Shown: one piece after another, positions 41,680 to 52,074 of the stretch | How the letters are laid out: every line of letters begins with the position of its first letter | Numbering within the stretch: the first letter of the stretch is position 1 | Assembly (NCBI GenBank): GCA_949751835.1 | Contig: CATKHK010000103.1 | Location: 62,001 to 126,000, forward strand | Reading direction: 5' to 3' | DNA length: 64,000 nt | DNA from: Blepharisma japonicum | Lineage: Eukaryota; Ciliophora; Heterotrichea; Heterotrichida; Blepharismidae | Notes under the pieces: generated by a model | Database searches by the model: none | Seen by the model: the letters and a program-made list of their open reading frames with translations, nothing else | What the model was told of the DNA's origin: nothing | Position numbers and translations under genes: made by a program

Positions 41680-41914
41680 TTCTGAATTAATATTATAAAG
41701 AAAAATACCGCTCTTTTAAGATGAGGATTAATATGAAAATATTTATATATTTGGTAAAAATGGTAATTTTGGTAGCTATTATCATTAAAGAAACAGAGTG
41801 CTATAAAACTTAAAAAGTTTTAAATGAATAATAGCAATAAAGCATAATGCCTAAATAAAGATAAAGTAAATTCTGATAGTAAATAAAACGTTCATAAGGC
41901 TAAAAAATAATTTT

Positions 41915-42080
41915 CATTTTATGATATCAACAGGTCAAGATATATATAGAGATCACAAAAAGATGAAAGCATAATTATCAAAAAAGCCAAAAATCAACCA
42001 AAAAAATTCCTGGTTAAATTTAGATGATCTTCTAATAGGAGAAATATTATCTTCTTTCGGCAGAAATTGCTAAGTTAGTG
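41915..42080 (+). pseudogene. Family B fragment, decayed
   Basis: Bases match the first half of the family B gene just downstream (Tyr-Asp-Ile-Asn-Arg, then the Lys-Lys-Asp-Glu-Ser-Ile-Ile stretch and the Leu-Asp-Asp-Leu-Leu region) with stops and a deletion. It ends where the intact copy's conserved 5' flank begins. Confidence 0.6.
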
Positions 42081-42597
42081 CTAATGCAAAGATAAAAGAT
42101 TTTTTATAAATAATAAAAAATGCTTTCAAATTTTTTCCAGAGCTTAAGTGATTTTTTGGGACTTTATGATATCAATAGGCCAGAATATGTACAGAAGTCA
42201 AAAAAAGACGAAAGCATAATCATAAAAAATAGTCAAAGAATCAGAAAAATTGCAAATGAGTGTTTTTTAATAGATTTGGATGATCCTCTACTAGATGAGA
42301 TATTGCCTTCGCTTTCAACTGAAATTGCTGAATGCCTCGTGATCATGGTTCTGGAATATCCTTTAACAGAACAGTTTAGAGCAGAGCATATCTTATTTAG
42401 CGAAGTTTTTCAAAAAATTCCAAGCTTAGGTAAAGCAACCCGACCGAAATTTCTTAGAGGTTTAAGAAAGGAAGGCTGAGCTTCAAGTCACGATTTTAGG
42501 ATGGCTTGCATTGCTATATTTGACATGCTAGATGGAGATTATACAATTTGCTATTAATAAGATCTTAATAAAAGTCGATTTAGTTTTTAATTATATC
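42067..42597. repeat. ~530-bp duplicated block containing family B (copy 1)
   Basis: This block reappears at about 43792-44322 in the same orientation, 1725 bp downstream. The match covers ~50 bp before the gene, the whole gene and ~38 bp after TAA, then stops sharply. Only about a dozen differences are visible. No inverted repeat or target-site duplication is evident at the edges. Confidence 0.8.
42120..42557 (+). CDS. Family B orphan protein, copy 1, 145 aa
   Basis: ATG 42120 to TAA 42555-42557 with a TGA(Trp) at 42477. The product is a small, acidic, helix-rich protein (start MLSNFFQSLSDFLGLY) with no signal peptide or recognised domain. A central motif Leu-Glu-Tyr-Pro-Leu-Thr-Glu, followed by a Glu-x-x-Leu-Phe-Ser-Glu-Val helix, faintly resembles the family A core (Leu-Lys-Tyr-Pro-Asp-Thr, Glu-Val-Leu-Glu-Ile-Ser). 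TTATAAAT lies 8 bases before ATG. Function unknown. Confidence 0.72.
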
Positions 42598-43844
42598 TAA
42601 TTAGTTTTTTATTCTTTATTTTCAAAACAAACTTTTTTGCACACTCCTTGGCCTCTACTCTTAGACTTTTATTAAAAAACATTTTCTAAAACTTGTTTTT
42701 TCACTTTATTTTTATATACAAACTATAAAGAAAATATTATTATCAGCACAAATCAAATATTCCTTGATATTTTCATATTGCGATGATTATTGGAAAACAA
42801 TTATGGCATCTCCTTCCAACAAAATAAACAACTTATTGTTTTTTCTAATTCCGGACCATAAGACATGAACCATAAACACAGATCCAATACAGGTAGAGAA
42901 TTCATATCAATTTTTTACTTATATATTAAAATTTCTTATTATTAAATTGAAAAAACATTCTAAAATTTCTAAATAACTCTAAAATATTTAATAAATTTAT
43001 GAAAATTTTACATTAATAAAAAAGATGATAATTTTTTGATAATGGCTAAATAAGGACGGCTCATATTGGAACAAATATGCGGGGAAAGTATTTAAACTTT
43101 GCAATCTATTAGAAAATATTGAATACATCAAAATGTATTATGATAATGTCTTTGCAATTCATAACATGCATCCATATTATAATTATAATTGCTAAAACAA
43201 TTTATTATTCACCATTGCTTGTTGTATGTGATAGCAGGTATAAGTTTTACAAAATTAGTTCAAAAATACAAACGTGCTATTATTCTCAAGTTTTAATTAA
43301 AATGGACAAATCTATCTTAATTGAATGCATCTTGGCGCATGTGATTATGCCTTACACTTCCCTCACGAGGAGCAAAATTCTTGCTCAATAATGTATGGGT
43401 AAAAATTGTATATTAAAATAGCTTCGCATGAATCGGTAATCGATTTAAAATCCTGCATCAGATGCTATGAAGAAATTAAACGAGTTTCTCTCATGAAGCC
43501 AGATATAGAAAATAGATTCCAAAGAACCCAAAAAAAGGAAGGTTACAAAAATGTGCAACTTGATAAATCGCTTTTCTCTGGTCAAGAAATATGTGGAAAA
43601 ATTGAGAAAAACCTCTATTAGCTTAGATATTAATAATTAGATGGAAACTTTCAAAGCAACTTTCAATAACGGAAAAAGTTAAATTTCGTAAACTCTCGAT
43701 GACCTTAAAACAAAGTTTTAAGAGAGATTGAGTAGACAAGAGCTATTTAATAATTATAGAGACAGATGTCAAGAAGAATTCTGGTATTAAGAGTAAGTTA
43801 GTGCTAATGCAAAGATTAAACAGATTTTTTATAAATAATAAAAA
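42558..43844. other. 1.3-kb segment between family B copies; no gene supported
   Basis: AT-rich. Two plus-strand frames (43119-43391 and 43406-43621) are open. The second (Ser-Cys-Ile-Arg-Cys-Tyr-Glu-Glu-Ile-Lys-Arg, then Gln-Arg-Thr-Gln-Lys-Lys-Glu-Gly) has protein-like composition and could be a decayed gene, with in-frame stops just after it. Neither has a recognised family or conserved start context, so I leave them uncalled. Confidence 0.4.
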
Positions 43845-44282
43845 ATGTTTTCAAATTTTTTCCACAGCTTAAGTGATTTTTTGGGACTTTATAATATCAA
43901 TAGGCCAAAATATGTACAGAAGTCAAAAAAAGATGAAAGTATAATCATAAAAAATAGTCAAAGAATCAGAAAAATTGCAAATGAGTGTTTTTTAATAGAT
44001 TTGGATGATCCTCTACTAGATGAGATATTGCCTTCACTTTCAACTGAAATTGCTGAATGCCTCGTGATCATGGTTCTGGAATATCCTTTAACAGAACAGT
44101 TTAGAGCAGAGCATATCTTATTTAGCGAAGTTTTTCAAAAAATTCCAAGCTTAGGTAAAGCAACTCTCCAGAAATTTCTTAGAGGTTTAAGAAAGGAAGG
44201 CTGAGCTTCAGGTCACGATTATATGATGGCTTGCGGTGCTATATTTGACATGCTAGATGGAGATTATACAATTTGCTATTAA
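43845..44282 (+). CDS. Family B orphan protein, copy 2, 145 aa
   Basis: This is a duplicate of the 42120 gene, with the same length and the same TGA(Trp) at the equivalent site. About eight residues differ, mostly near the start (Phe for Leu2, His for Gln, Asn for Asp) and near the end (Leu-Gln for Arg-Pro; Tyr-Met for Phe-Arg). Both copies being open with amino-acid changes suggests both are, or recently were, functional. Confidence 0.72.
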
Positions 44283-44761
44283 TAAGATCTTAATAAAAGT
44301 CGATTTAGTTTTTAATTAAGCACAGAATACTTTCGATTGATTGATATATCAGATTTTACTTCAACAATGATAATTGTAATAAATTAGATAAAAAATAAAT
44401 AAATTATCAATTTAAATAAGCTGCACTATTTTAAAGTAATTATGCGTCAGCCTATTATTTCTAAATTATATCAGTATTAAGCTACTCTTTTCCTAAATGA
44501 TCATAAACTATAATAATAAATTCCGCATACATGCATCATTCAAATCATTTATTAAAAAAATTTTCATTTTTTGTTCATCACCACAAACTCTAAATATTAA
44601 CACATACTTAAACTCCTCATTTAATTTATAAGCATCATGAATGTCTTATCATTCAAATTTTGGAAAATTTAAATCCTTACTTAAAACCCACTTTTCTATT
44701 AAATAATATCCTCGATTTTTTAATTCTTCTTTAAACACTCAAAATTTTTAAAATTTATAAA
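44283..44761. other. Spacer, no gene seen
   Basis: About 480 bp of AT-rich DNA after the duplicated block. Nothing recognised. Confidence 0.5.
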
Positions 44762-45238
44762 ATGATTTATAATTCCAGCTACCATACTAGCTCGAATGGG
44801 ACTCCTTTTTTTAAAAGCCCTGCTAGAGAACCTCGTGATGAAGACCAGCTATCAACTCTTCCAAACGAAGACTTCTGTTTGAAAGATGCTGATCCTAAGC
44901 AGACCTTCATAAGTATTCTTTCTCAAAATACCCCAGAATTCAATTCGGAATCAGAAGAAAATGACTTAAACTTGCCTGATAAGGAAGTTTGTAATTTTTC
45001 AAAAAATTCAGACCCGGCTGAGGTCTTGTCAAAAGTAAGCAAGCATATTCTTGCAAGTGTTCAAGAAGCACTTACATTTGAGCGAAAAATGATGCTTGAT
45101 ATTGTCAATGAGGATTCAAAAAGAGATTGATTAGTTTACGAGTTATCTAAAAAACTAGACAGTCTTCATAGAGAAAATATTTTATTAGCTCATGATAATA
45201 AAGCGCTGAAAGGAATAGTCCAGTATTTGGACTTATAA
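44762..45238 (+). CDS. Small hydrophilic protein of unknown function, 158 aa
   Basis: A TGA(Trp) at 45128 joins the open frame to a second part ending at TAA 45236. The first ~90 residues are Ser/Asn/Asp/Glu-rich and likely unstructured. The last ~60 form a predicted coiled coil (Leu-Ser-Lys-Lys-Leu-Asp-Ser-Leu-His, Leu-Leu-Ala-His-Asp-Asn). No family is recognised. It converges on the gene at 45341 across about 100 bp. Confidence 0.65.
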
Positions 45239-45340
45239 TTTAATTAATTTTTATTTGCCAATCATTATTGATTTTAGAAAAATATTATGAAAATTTTTAT
45301 TGGAAATGTATTACAATGAAATTATTGAAAATATAATATA

Positions 45341-46276
45341 TTACTCCATCTTAGTCCTTATTTCTTGGGCTTTGTTTTTATATAGCTCATGCTGTTTTTC
45401 TAAATTTTCTAGCCAGGATAGCGTTTTGTCTTCATATTCTTCTTTTTCTTCTTTAATTTCGCCATTAAACACCTTAGCCTTCAATGGAGGCTTTGGAATT
45501 TTTTTTGCAAACTCTATAGCTCGCTGCCTTGTGCTGATTTCTTTATCTTTTTCTTTTGGCTTTTTTAATACAGCTGGAGGTATCAATGTAGAATTAGCTT
45601 GCATTACTTGTTTAGCATATTCTTTTTTCCTGTCCTGCAGCTCCTTCTTTTTTTCCCATTCTTCAGTTCCTATGTTAAAAGGTCCAAGGCCTCCTAATTC
45701 GTAATATTTTTCTGTTTTTATTATTTTATAATCTTTCAAGGTATAAGGAGTAAAATCAATAGCTCTCCTTTTTGCATATGAAATTAATTGGTTACTGTTT
45801 GTGGATAACAAAGTTTCTTGGGTTTTTCTCAAAGGGGCTGCTGATGCTGCTTTTTTAGGTTTTTGATGAATTTCAGAGTCTCTTGGAGACTGTTGAGCTG
45901 AGTAGCCGTGCGAAATATTTTCTGGTGCTGGATAATAACTGCTTTTAGCGTTCATTAAATGAAAATTGGTGGGTTCTGAGGCAGCTTCACTTGGGGGAGC
46001 ATAAAATGAACGCTCAACGGTGCCTTGCAATTTAATTGGTCGTGCAAATGTCGGATAATCGTTAGTAGGGGAAACTGAGTTTTGGTAGTTGCTTTTTATT
46101 ATATTGGATGCAGAAATTTGCATAATTGATTTCTGGGGTATTCCTGCAGGTTTGTTTACAGCTTTCGAAACATCAACGTCAAACTCGCCTAGTTTATTCA
46201 TCGTTGTTACTTTGTCTTTGAATCTATCAATGAACAGTTGAGATGCCATTATTTTAGATATAACCTTCCATGACAC
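45341..46276 (-). CDS. Uncharacterised basic protein with conserved C-terminal block, 311 aa
   Basis: The frame is fully open. The first ~170 residues are Ser/Pro/Lys-rich and disordered. Then comes a block that looks conserved: Phe-Thr-Pro-Tyr-Thr-Leu-Lys-Asp-Tyr-Lys, Lys-Tyr-Tyr-Glu-Leu-Gly-Gly-Leu-Gly-Pro, Thr-Glu-Glu-Trp-Glu-Lys-Lys-Lys-Glu. After it come a basic region and a terminal coiled coil. The block recalls microtubule or cilia proteins, but I cannot name a family. An alternative start is ATG at 46249 (MASQLFIDRF), nine codons in. It is divergent from the 46310 gene by 33 bp. Confidence 0.7.
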   Translation of the reverse strand: MSWKVISKIMASQLFIDRFKDKVTTMNKLGEFDVDVSKAVNKPAGIPQKSIMQISASNIIKSNYQNSVSPTNDYPTFARPIKLQGTVERSFYAPPSEAASEPTNFHLMNAKSSYYPAPENISHGYSAQQSPRDSEIHQKPKKAASAAPLRKTQETLLSTNSNQLISYAKRRAIDFTPYTLKDYKIIKTEKYYELGGLGPFNIGTEEWEKKKELQDRKKEYAKQVMQANSTLIPPAVLKKPKEKDKEISTRQRAIEFAKKIPKPPLKAKVFNGEIKEEKEEYEDKTLSWLENLEKQHELYKNKAQEIRTKME

Positions 46277-46309
46277 TTTAAATTTTTCATACAGAATTGA
46301 AGATTTAAA

Positions 46310-46840
46310 ATGGAATCAAGAGAAGAGAAGTTTGATAGAAGGGAAAAACTGAATCTTCCTGATGACAGCGATATCATGATAATTCCAAGCTCCCCTCTTT
46401 TTAAGAAAGACTATGAAGACCTAATTATCAAGTCACCCGCCTCTTTGAGGACATCTTCATCACCATACTCATTAAGAAAAAGAAAACCCAGCGCTATTGA
46501 CTTGCTGGATATCTCCAACGTCACCTTAGACGAAAATCTTAATTATACCCATTATTCGCCTAAATGAAGAAACAAAATCTCAAATTCTAAAAATTGCCAG
46601 TTTAAATTAGATGAGCTTTCCCCACAAATAAACTTGGATCAATCGTCTTGCAGGCTAAAATATATCAGTGGCAGCCCTTTAATCACTCCACTGAGGAGCA
46701 ATAATGTAAACACAGCAAATAAGAAGAGGAAATTTTCTCCTTATAAAGGTGACATAGAATGAAAAGAAAATACCAAAAAAATTAAAATTAATGAGATTTC
46801 AAGTACGGATAGCAATGAAATTATTGACTGGCTTGTTTAG
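46310..46840 (+). CDS. Small Ser/Lys-rich protein of unknown function, 176 aa
   Basis: TGA codons at 46565 and 46759 are Trp; the frame ends at TAG 46838. The product is basic and low-complexity with repeated Ser-Pro and Ser-Ser-Pro motifs and Leu-Arg-Lys-Arg-Lys and Lys-Lys-Arg-Lys clusters that could be nuclear localisation signals. It looks like a phosphorylated nuclear protein, but this rests on composition only. It starts 33 bp from the divergent gene. Confidence 0.62.
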
Positions 46841-46960
46841 TTGCTACAGATAATTAAGAAATGGTATTTTATGTATCGCCATGTATAAAATCAGCTAAAA
46901 TAACCAACCAATTTGTTATCACTTTTTCAATCTAAATCTATCTATTCTCATAATTATATT

Positions 46961-47641
46961 ATGGAAACTCAGCAGCAGCCAGAAGTTGCATGTCCATTTA
47001 ACCCTTCACACCACATGAAGCCCCATAGAATTATTTGGCACATGATCAAATGCTCCAAAAACCAGTCAGAGTCCAGCAAAAAAGCTTTATCCAAAGTCCA
47101 GTGCTCCTACAATAAAGAGCACTGGCTCGACCAAGCTGAAGTAATCGAACATATGCAGCATGAATGCTCTGACAGGCCAACTGAGTCTCAAACTAAAGCA
47201 ATAAACGATTACAACACCAAGCAAAAATCTCAAAATAAACCCCAAAATAGAGAAAAAAAGCCTGACAAAAGAGTAAGGCATAAATCTCAAGAGAATAAAA
47301 AAGTTGTAGAACCAGAGCTTGCAGAAGGTCACACAGAAGAAAAAAAAGTAAGGGATTTTGATGAAGAATATTCGCTGAATAAATTGACATGAAATCCAGG
47401 GAAAAAAGAAGAGCAGAAAGTAGAAGAAAATAAAGAAGAGAATAAAGAAGAAAAGAAAGAAAACAGAAAAAGAAATGAAAATAATCAGGGGAGAAATTAT
47501 AAAAGAAATAGAGGGAATTATAGAGGGAATAGAAATAAGTCAGCAGGAGCGCAGAGGAATGAGAAGAGAAATAAAAAGCCAGAAGAAAAGAAAGAAGAGC
47601 CACAGAAGAAACAAGAAGACTGCAAAAGCCAGATATTTTAA
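46961..47641 (+). CDS. Gtsf1-like protein with two CHHC zinc fingers, 226 aa
   Basis: I start at ATG 46961 (METQQQPEVAC); an in-phase ATG at 46913 adds only a low-complexity leader. Two CHHC fingers follow at once: Cys11-His17-His27-Cys31 and Cys48-His54-His64-Cys69 (the last spacing is one residue longer than usual). Two adjacent CHHC fingers near the N-terminus are the layout of GTSF1/Asterix proteins, which bind small-RNA-loaded Piwi proteins and help silencing; U11-48K and TRM13 carry a single finger. Past a TGA(Trp) at 47390 comes a Lys/Glu-rich tail with Arg-Gly/Asn repeats (Arg-Gly-Asn-Tyr-Arg-Gly-Asn-Arg). In ciliates, Piwi pathways guide genome rearrangement. Confidence 0.8.
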
Positions 47642-47681
47642 ATATAGGAATTATAATTAACAGTTAAGTTATTAATAGAAA

Positions 47682-49892
47682 TTAGTTATAATATGATATA
47701 AACTCAAATAAGCTGCCCATGACTTCTCGGTATTTTGTATGACTATCCACAAGGGTTGTTACGTCATAATTTTCTATACTGTTAACGTCAATTTTTTCAT
47801 ATCCGACTGCTTTTTCTAATCGTGATATCCTATAGAGGATTGAAAGAACCAAATCATTTTTACTATATAAATTTATAAGCCTTCCTGATACTGCAGCTTT
47901 ACATTTTATTCATTCTTCACTAGAAGCAGATGCAGCCCCTCCCATTAATATAGCATTATGGATATATTGCAAATTTTCATTGGATAATTCTTTTAAGCAT
48001 GAATGTATTATGCTAACACCTAAAGAAAATCCAATTAAAGTGATATTAGCTCTTTTAAAAAGATTGTTTTTTATTATATGCGCTAATGCTTTTCCAGCAA
48101 CTTCAGCTCGTTTTTGGCTTGTTTTAAAAGGATCTAATTTATAAAGCTTATAAGCCGCTGATAATAAAAACAGCGTAGAAATAAGTTGATCAGTTATTAG
48201 CACCCCACTGACAATTTTAAGTATTTCAATTAAAAATTTTGTAGGGCTGCTTGAGTCTCATTTAAGTACATAAACATGGCCTTGAAATGACCTATTTACT
48301 ATATGATGCCAAGACTCTGCACTATTATCTTCTTCTGAAAGCCACCCAGATATTACAATTGTTATATGCAAGGATGGCTCATATTTAATACACTCCAAAG
48401 CAAGGCTATTTATTTGCAAATTTTGATCTTTGAACTAAATATTTTTTACAGCAAAATTTTCAACTGCATTTACAGCATGAGAAATCCATTGCTTTACAGA
48501 GGATTCTTCTGAAAGAATGTTTGAGACAATTTTGACGATTTCAGTGATTTTTGACAATTTTTCGATTTTTTTGTCAGAAAAATCTAATGAAGATATTTCT
48601 GGGTATAAATCAATAAAATGGCTGTCAAGTATTTGTTTGTTCATCCTCAGCAATTCTCTAGCAATTCTCTGCTCACCTATAAGCATTAATTGTAGATACC
48701 CACAGGATTTCGAATATTCTTTATCAGAACTTTTGTAGCCTGAAAAAGCATGAAAAATTATTTGGCTGAGTCATTCTCGATTACCTGGGTGAAATTTTTT
48801 CAATTGTAAATCTTCGATAAAAATATCATTGTGAGTGTTAGAAAGTACTAAAATCAGCGAAATAATGGTAAGAAATCTCCCTTTATCATTTGTGCTTAGG
48901 CGAAAATGATGAGAGTATTCTTGGATTTTCTTTTGTTGTTCTAAATTAAATAATTCATCTATTGCATTTTCATCTAAATTTAAATAATTTAATATATCAT
49001 TAAGCTGATCAATACAGAAATTTGAATTCAAAGATGTTTGGATAATAATTCCAGCCAAAGCTTCCCTTGAAATATCATTGCAGACTTTTCTATCAAACAA
49101 TTTTAATTCATTTTTTTGAAGTAAGCTAAGTGCTTCATTTATATAAATTTTGAACTCATAAATCAATCTATTCATTTGATTTTCTCATATTTCTTCATAT
49201 TTTAATAATGAATTTGCTTTAACTTTGTTATAGTGGCCTTTAAATAAACAATTCGGCACACTTCCATATGCATTTTTAATGAAATTTCTAATATACTCGT
49301 TATATGAATTTAGCTCAATATTTATGATATCAACCATTTCTTCAGGAAAAGCATGATAGTGGGAATTTAATAAATTTTCTATATTATTTTCAGCATTATT
49401 TGAAATCTCTATCATAGAGTTTTGCAAATCTCTATAAAAATCGCTTTGCAAGTTATCCAAAGCTTTTACAATCCCAATTTCAACATTTTCCACAATTTTT
49501 TTAAAATTTACATGACTTCTTGCTTCACATTCTATCGGAATCATGGAGTCTAGATACAAAATCATATTTTCAATTCCTTTTACATATTTCTCTTCTAGTT
49601 CATTTAGCATTTTATAAATATTTTCCGGATCAGCCTGAAAAATCAAGTGCTCAGCTGCGAAAACTATATTTTCGCATTCCTCGTTCAATTTCTCAGTAAT
49701 TTTCATACAATTGCTTATAGTCAAAGTTTCCATGAATGCTTTTACAATTTTTTCTCAATTTTTTAAGTATTCTTTGTATTCATTTGAAAAGTCGAGTAAA
49801 TTTCTTTCAAGCTCTAATTGAGGCAAAGGCAAAATTTGACAGGCTGACCATTCGTTCAATTTTTTTACAAATCTCTTGTGGGTCGTTTTCAT
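47682..49892 (-). CDS. DUF726/TMCO4-type alpha/beta hydrolase, 731 aa, one intron
   Basis: Four open stretches join through TGA(Trp) codons and one 15-nt intron (48435-48449) into a frame from ATG 49892 (MKTTHKRFVKKL) to TAA 47682. The N-terminal half is helical without a known domain. The C-terminal ~270 residues match DUF726 (TMCO4 family): a Gly-Trp-Leu-Ser strand, a hydrophobic loop, and the nucleophile elbow Gly-Phe-Ser-Leu-Gly (Gly-x-Ser-x-Gly). Then follow Met-Gly-Gly-Ala and Ser-Gly-Arg-Leu-Ile-Asn-Leu-Tyr-Ser-Lys-Asn-Asp with a later His for the triad. A lipase or esterase on internal membranes is likely. It is divergent from the phosphodiesterase gene by 37 bp. Confidence 0.82.
48435..48449 (-). 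other. 15-nt intron of the DUF726 gene
   Basis: GTAAAAAATATTTAG (minus strand), phase 0, between Ala and Phe codons. If retained, its TAG ends the protein before the hydrolase domain. Removal gives the full DUF726 fold. A is at position 10. Confidence 0.88.
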
Positions 49893-49929
49893 AATTATAT
49901 GTTATGATTTATGCGAAAAAATTAAAACT

Positions 49930-52074
49930 ATGGAACTAAGTGGTAATGGCCTTTTGGTGGAGTCTAAAAATCAAATAATCAGTGATGTTACTCAAATATC
50001 GCCTGCTCGTGAAATTGCAATGAACCACTTGGAGATGATTAACAGCATGAAATTGACGGATTTCAAATTTTATTTGTGCTATTTGACAACTATTTTGCTG
50101 TGCATTATCGGGATAATCCTTAATTATAGTGATGGAGAAGTCAATATTAAAGAAACGATATTTGGGATTTCGATACTTTCCGCAAGTTTTATATTATGCT
50201 GTATAGCGTTTATTATTGAAATGAAATTTGGTCCTGGGCTGCTCAATAGATGCTCGCTGCCAAGTCTGTTATATTTAATAGTTGGAATTACAATAATTCT
50301 ATCTGATCCTAATATTTATGGCACTGTTATGGATGAAGATGACAACAAAAGTTTTATGCCTAGTCTTTCCACCATTGCTATTATTTTAATTGCCTCTCAT
50401 AAAAGAATTAAAAAGCACAAAAATTTCGAAATAATAAGTGGGATACTAATAATTTTAGCTTTTTTTCTGAATCTTACAGGAACTCAAAGCAATAATCTCA
50501 CAATTTTCCAGTTTTTTACAGTTTTGATCATCCTTGGGTATCTAATTAGCAGTCTTCAAGAACCGAAAAAAGTCCAAACCCGGTACCTTGAAATTGCAAA
50601 AGAAAGCCAAAGTTTTATTTCAGAAAATGATTTAAAAACAGACGGAATTATCCATGGACGCAAAAAGCAAGCTAATAGTGTTATAGAAGAAATTGTAGAC
50701 GCTATAAATTCATCAATAGAATCATTTCAGATTATTAAAGATTCTAAGGATACTAAAGCTAGAGAGCAAGCAATTGCTTCAACTGAAGCTTTAAGATTAA
50801 TTTTGGCAAGATTAAGAAGAAGTACTAATATTTATTGTTTAAATATAGAAAATATTACTAAAGATCTAGACGAGCAAGACAAAATTTATTTTGAGCAAAC
50901 TTTTGTGTCGAAAAAAAGCGGAACAGTTTATAGTCTTCCTCCAAGAGAAAATTCTCTAATAAAATTCGACTTCATATATGGCGTAGCTGAGCTTCAAGGA
51001 GTTTTAAGTCAAATAGGCAAAGAATGGGATTTTAACACATTTTTTGTAAGTGATTGCTCTGGTGAAAGACCTTTACAGACTTGTGGGTATTACGCTATAG
51101 TAAAATACGGTTTAAAAGACATCTTTAATATAAATGAAAACACTCTCAAGAAATTTTTGCAGGAATTAGAATGCAAGTACAATAATGCCAACCCTTATCA
51201 TAATTCTTGCCATGCAGCTGACGTAATGTGCTCATTTCTCTATATAGTTTTCAATACTTTTATTCTTGAAGAAATCAATAGCCTAGAACTTTTAGCAGGA
51301 ATTATTACATCATTAGGCCACGACGTAGGCCACCCAGCTAGAAACAACCGTTTTCTTATCATGACAATGGACGACCTTGCTATCCAATTTAACGACATCA
51401 GTGTCCTCGAAATGTATCACGCCTCTATTGTATTTAAAATCCTAAAAGAGCACGCTTATGACCTAATAAAATCAATTGGCCCTGACAGATGATCTTCAGT
51501 CCGTAAAATGATTATCGAGATGATTTTATCGACAGATTTAGCCAAACATTTTGAAATTGTCAGCCATTTTAAAGCAAAATATTTGTCAATAAATGACCGT
51601 CAAGATATGAATGACCCTGATTTTAGATTTGATATGTTCAAAATGACGATAAAAGTGGCTGATGTAGGACATGCAGCGAAAAAAAGAGATTTGCATGTGA
51701 AATGATGCGCATTAATAATTCAGGAATTTTTTGACCAAGGAGATGTAGAAAAAGCGCTAGGAATACAAGTTTCGATGTATTGCGAAAGGGAAACGACTGA
51801 GATCGCCAAAACGCAGATTGGATTTATTAGAAATATTGTGGTACCTTTGTATCAAAATTATAATATGCTGGCAATTTGTCCGAGTATTAAAGAAAAATTA
51901 CTAATCCAACTTGAAGAAAACGAAAAATTCTGAATTAATCACCATTCCCCGAATAGACGGCAGACCTCAATGGATGGATCTCAGCAAGATGAAAATTTAG
52001 AAGAATATGAAAGGCTTTTTAGTAGCATTCAGCGAGGGAGAAGAGGAAGTTTGCCAGAAAAACATCTTTCTTAA
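49930..52074 (+). CDS. Membrane 3',5'-cyclic-nucleotide phosphodiesterase, 714 aa
   Basis: ATG 49930 (MELSGNG) is preferred to the in-phase ATG at 49876, which overlaps the divergent gene. TGA codons at 51490, 51703 and 51931 are Trp. Six hydrophobic helices occupy about residues 40-210. A coiled region follows, then a class I PDE domain with its metal site: His424 in His-Asn-Ser-Cys-His-Ala-Ala-Asp, His464-Asp465-x2-His468, and Asp578 in Val-Ala-Asp-Val-Gly-His. The Glu-Phe-Phe-Asp-Gln-Gly-Asp-x-Glu, Cys-Glu-Arg-Glu-Thr-Thr and Gln-x-Gly-Phe-Ile blocks complete it. It hydrolyses cAMP and/or cGMP at a membrane. The tail is Arg/Ser-rich. Confidence 0.9.

Noticed and set aside
43119-43621. Two plus-strand frames between family B copies
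   Set aside because: No start context, no recognised family, surrounded by stops; perhaps a relic but not supportable as genes.
45300-45704. Plus-strand open frame (134 codons)
   Set aside because: Complement of the Lys/Glu-rich end of the gene at 45341-46276; composition is that of an antisense shadow.
49876-49929. Upstream in-phase start for the phosphodiesterase
   Set aside because: It would overlap the start of the divergent DUF726 gene; ATG 49930 fits a short intergenic region.
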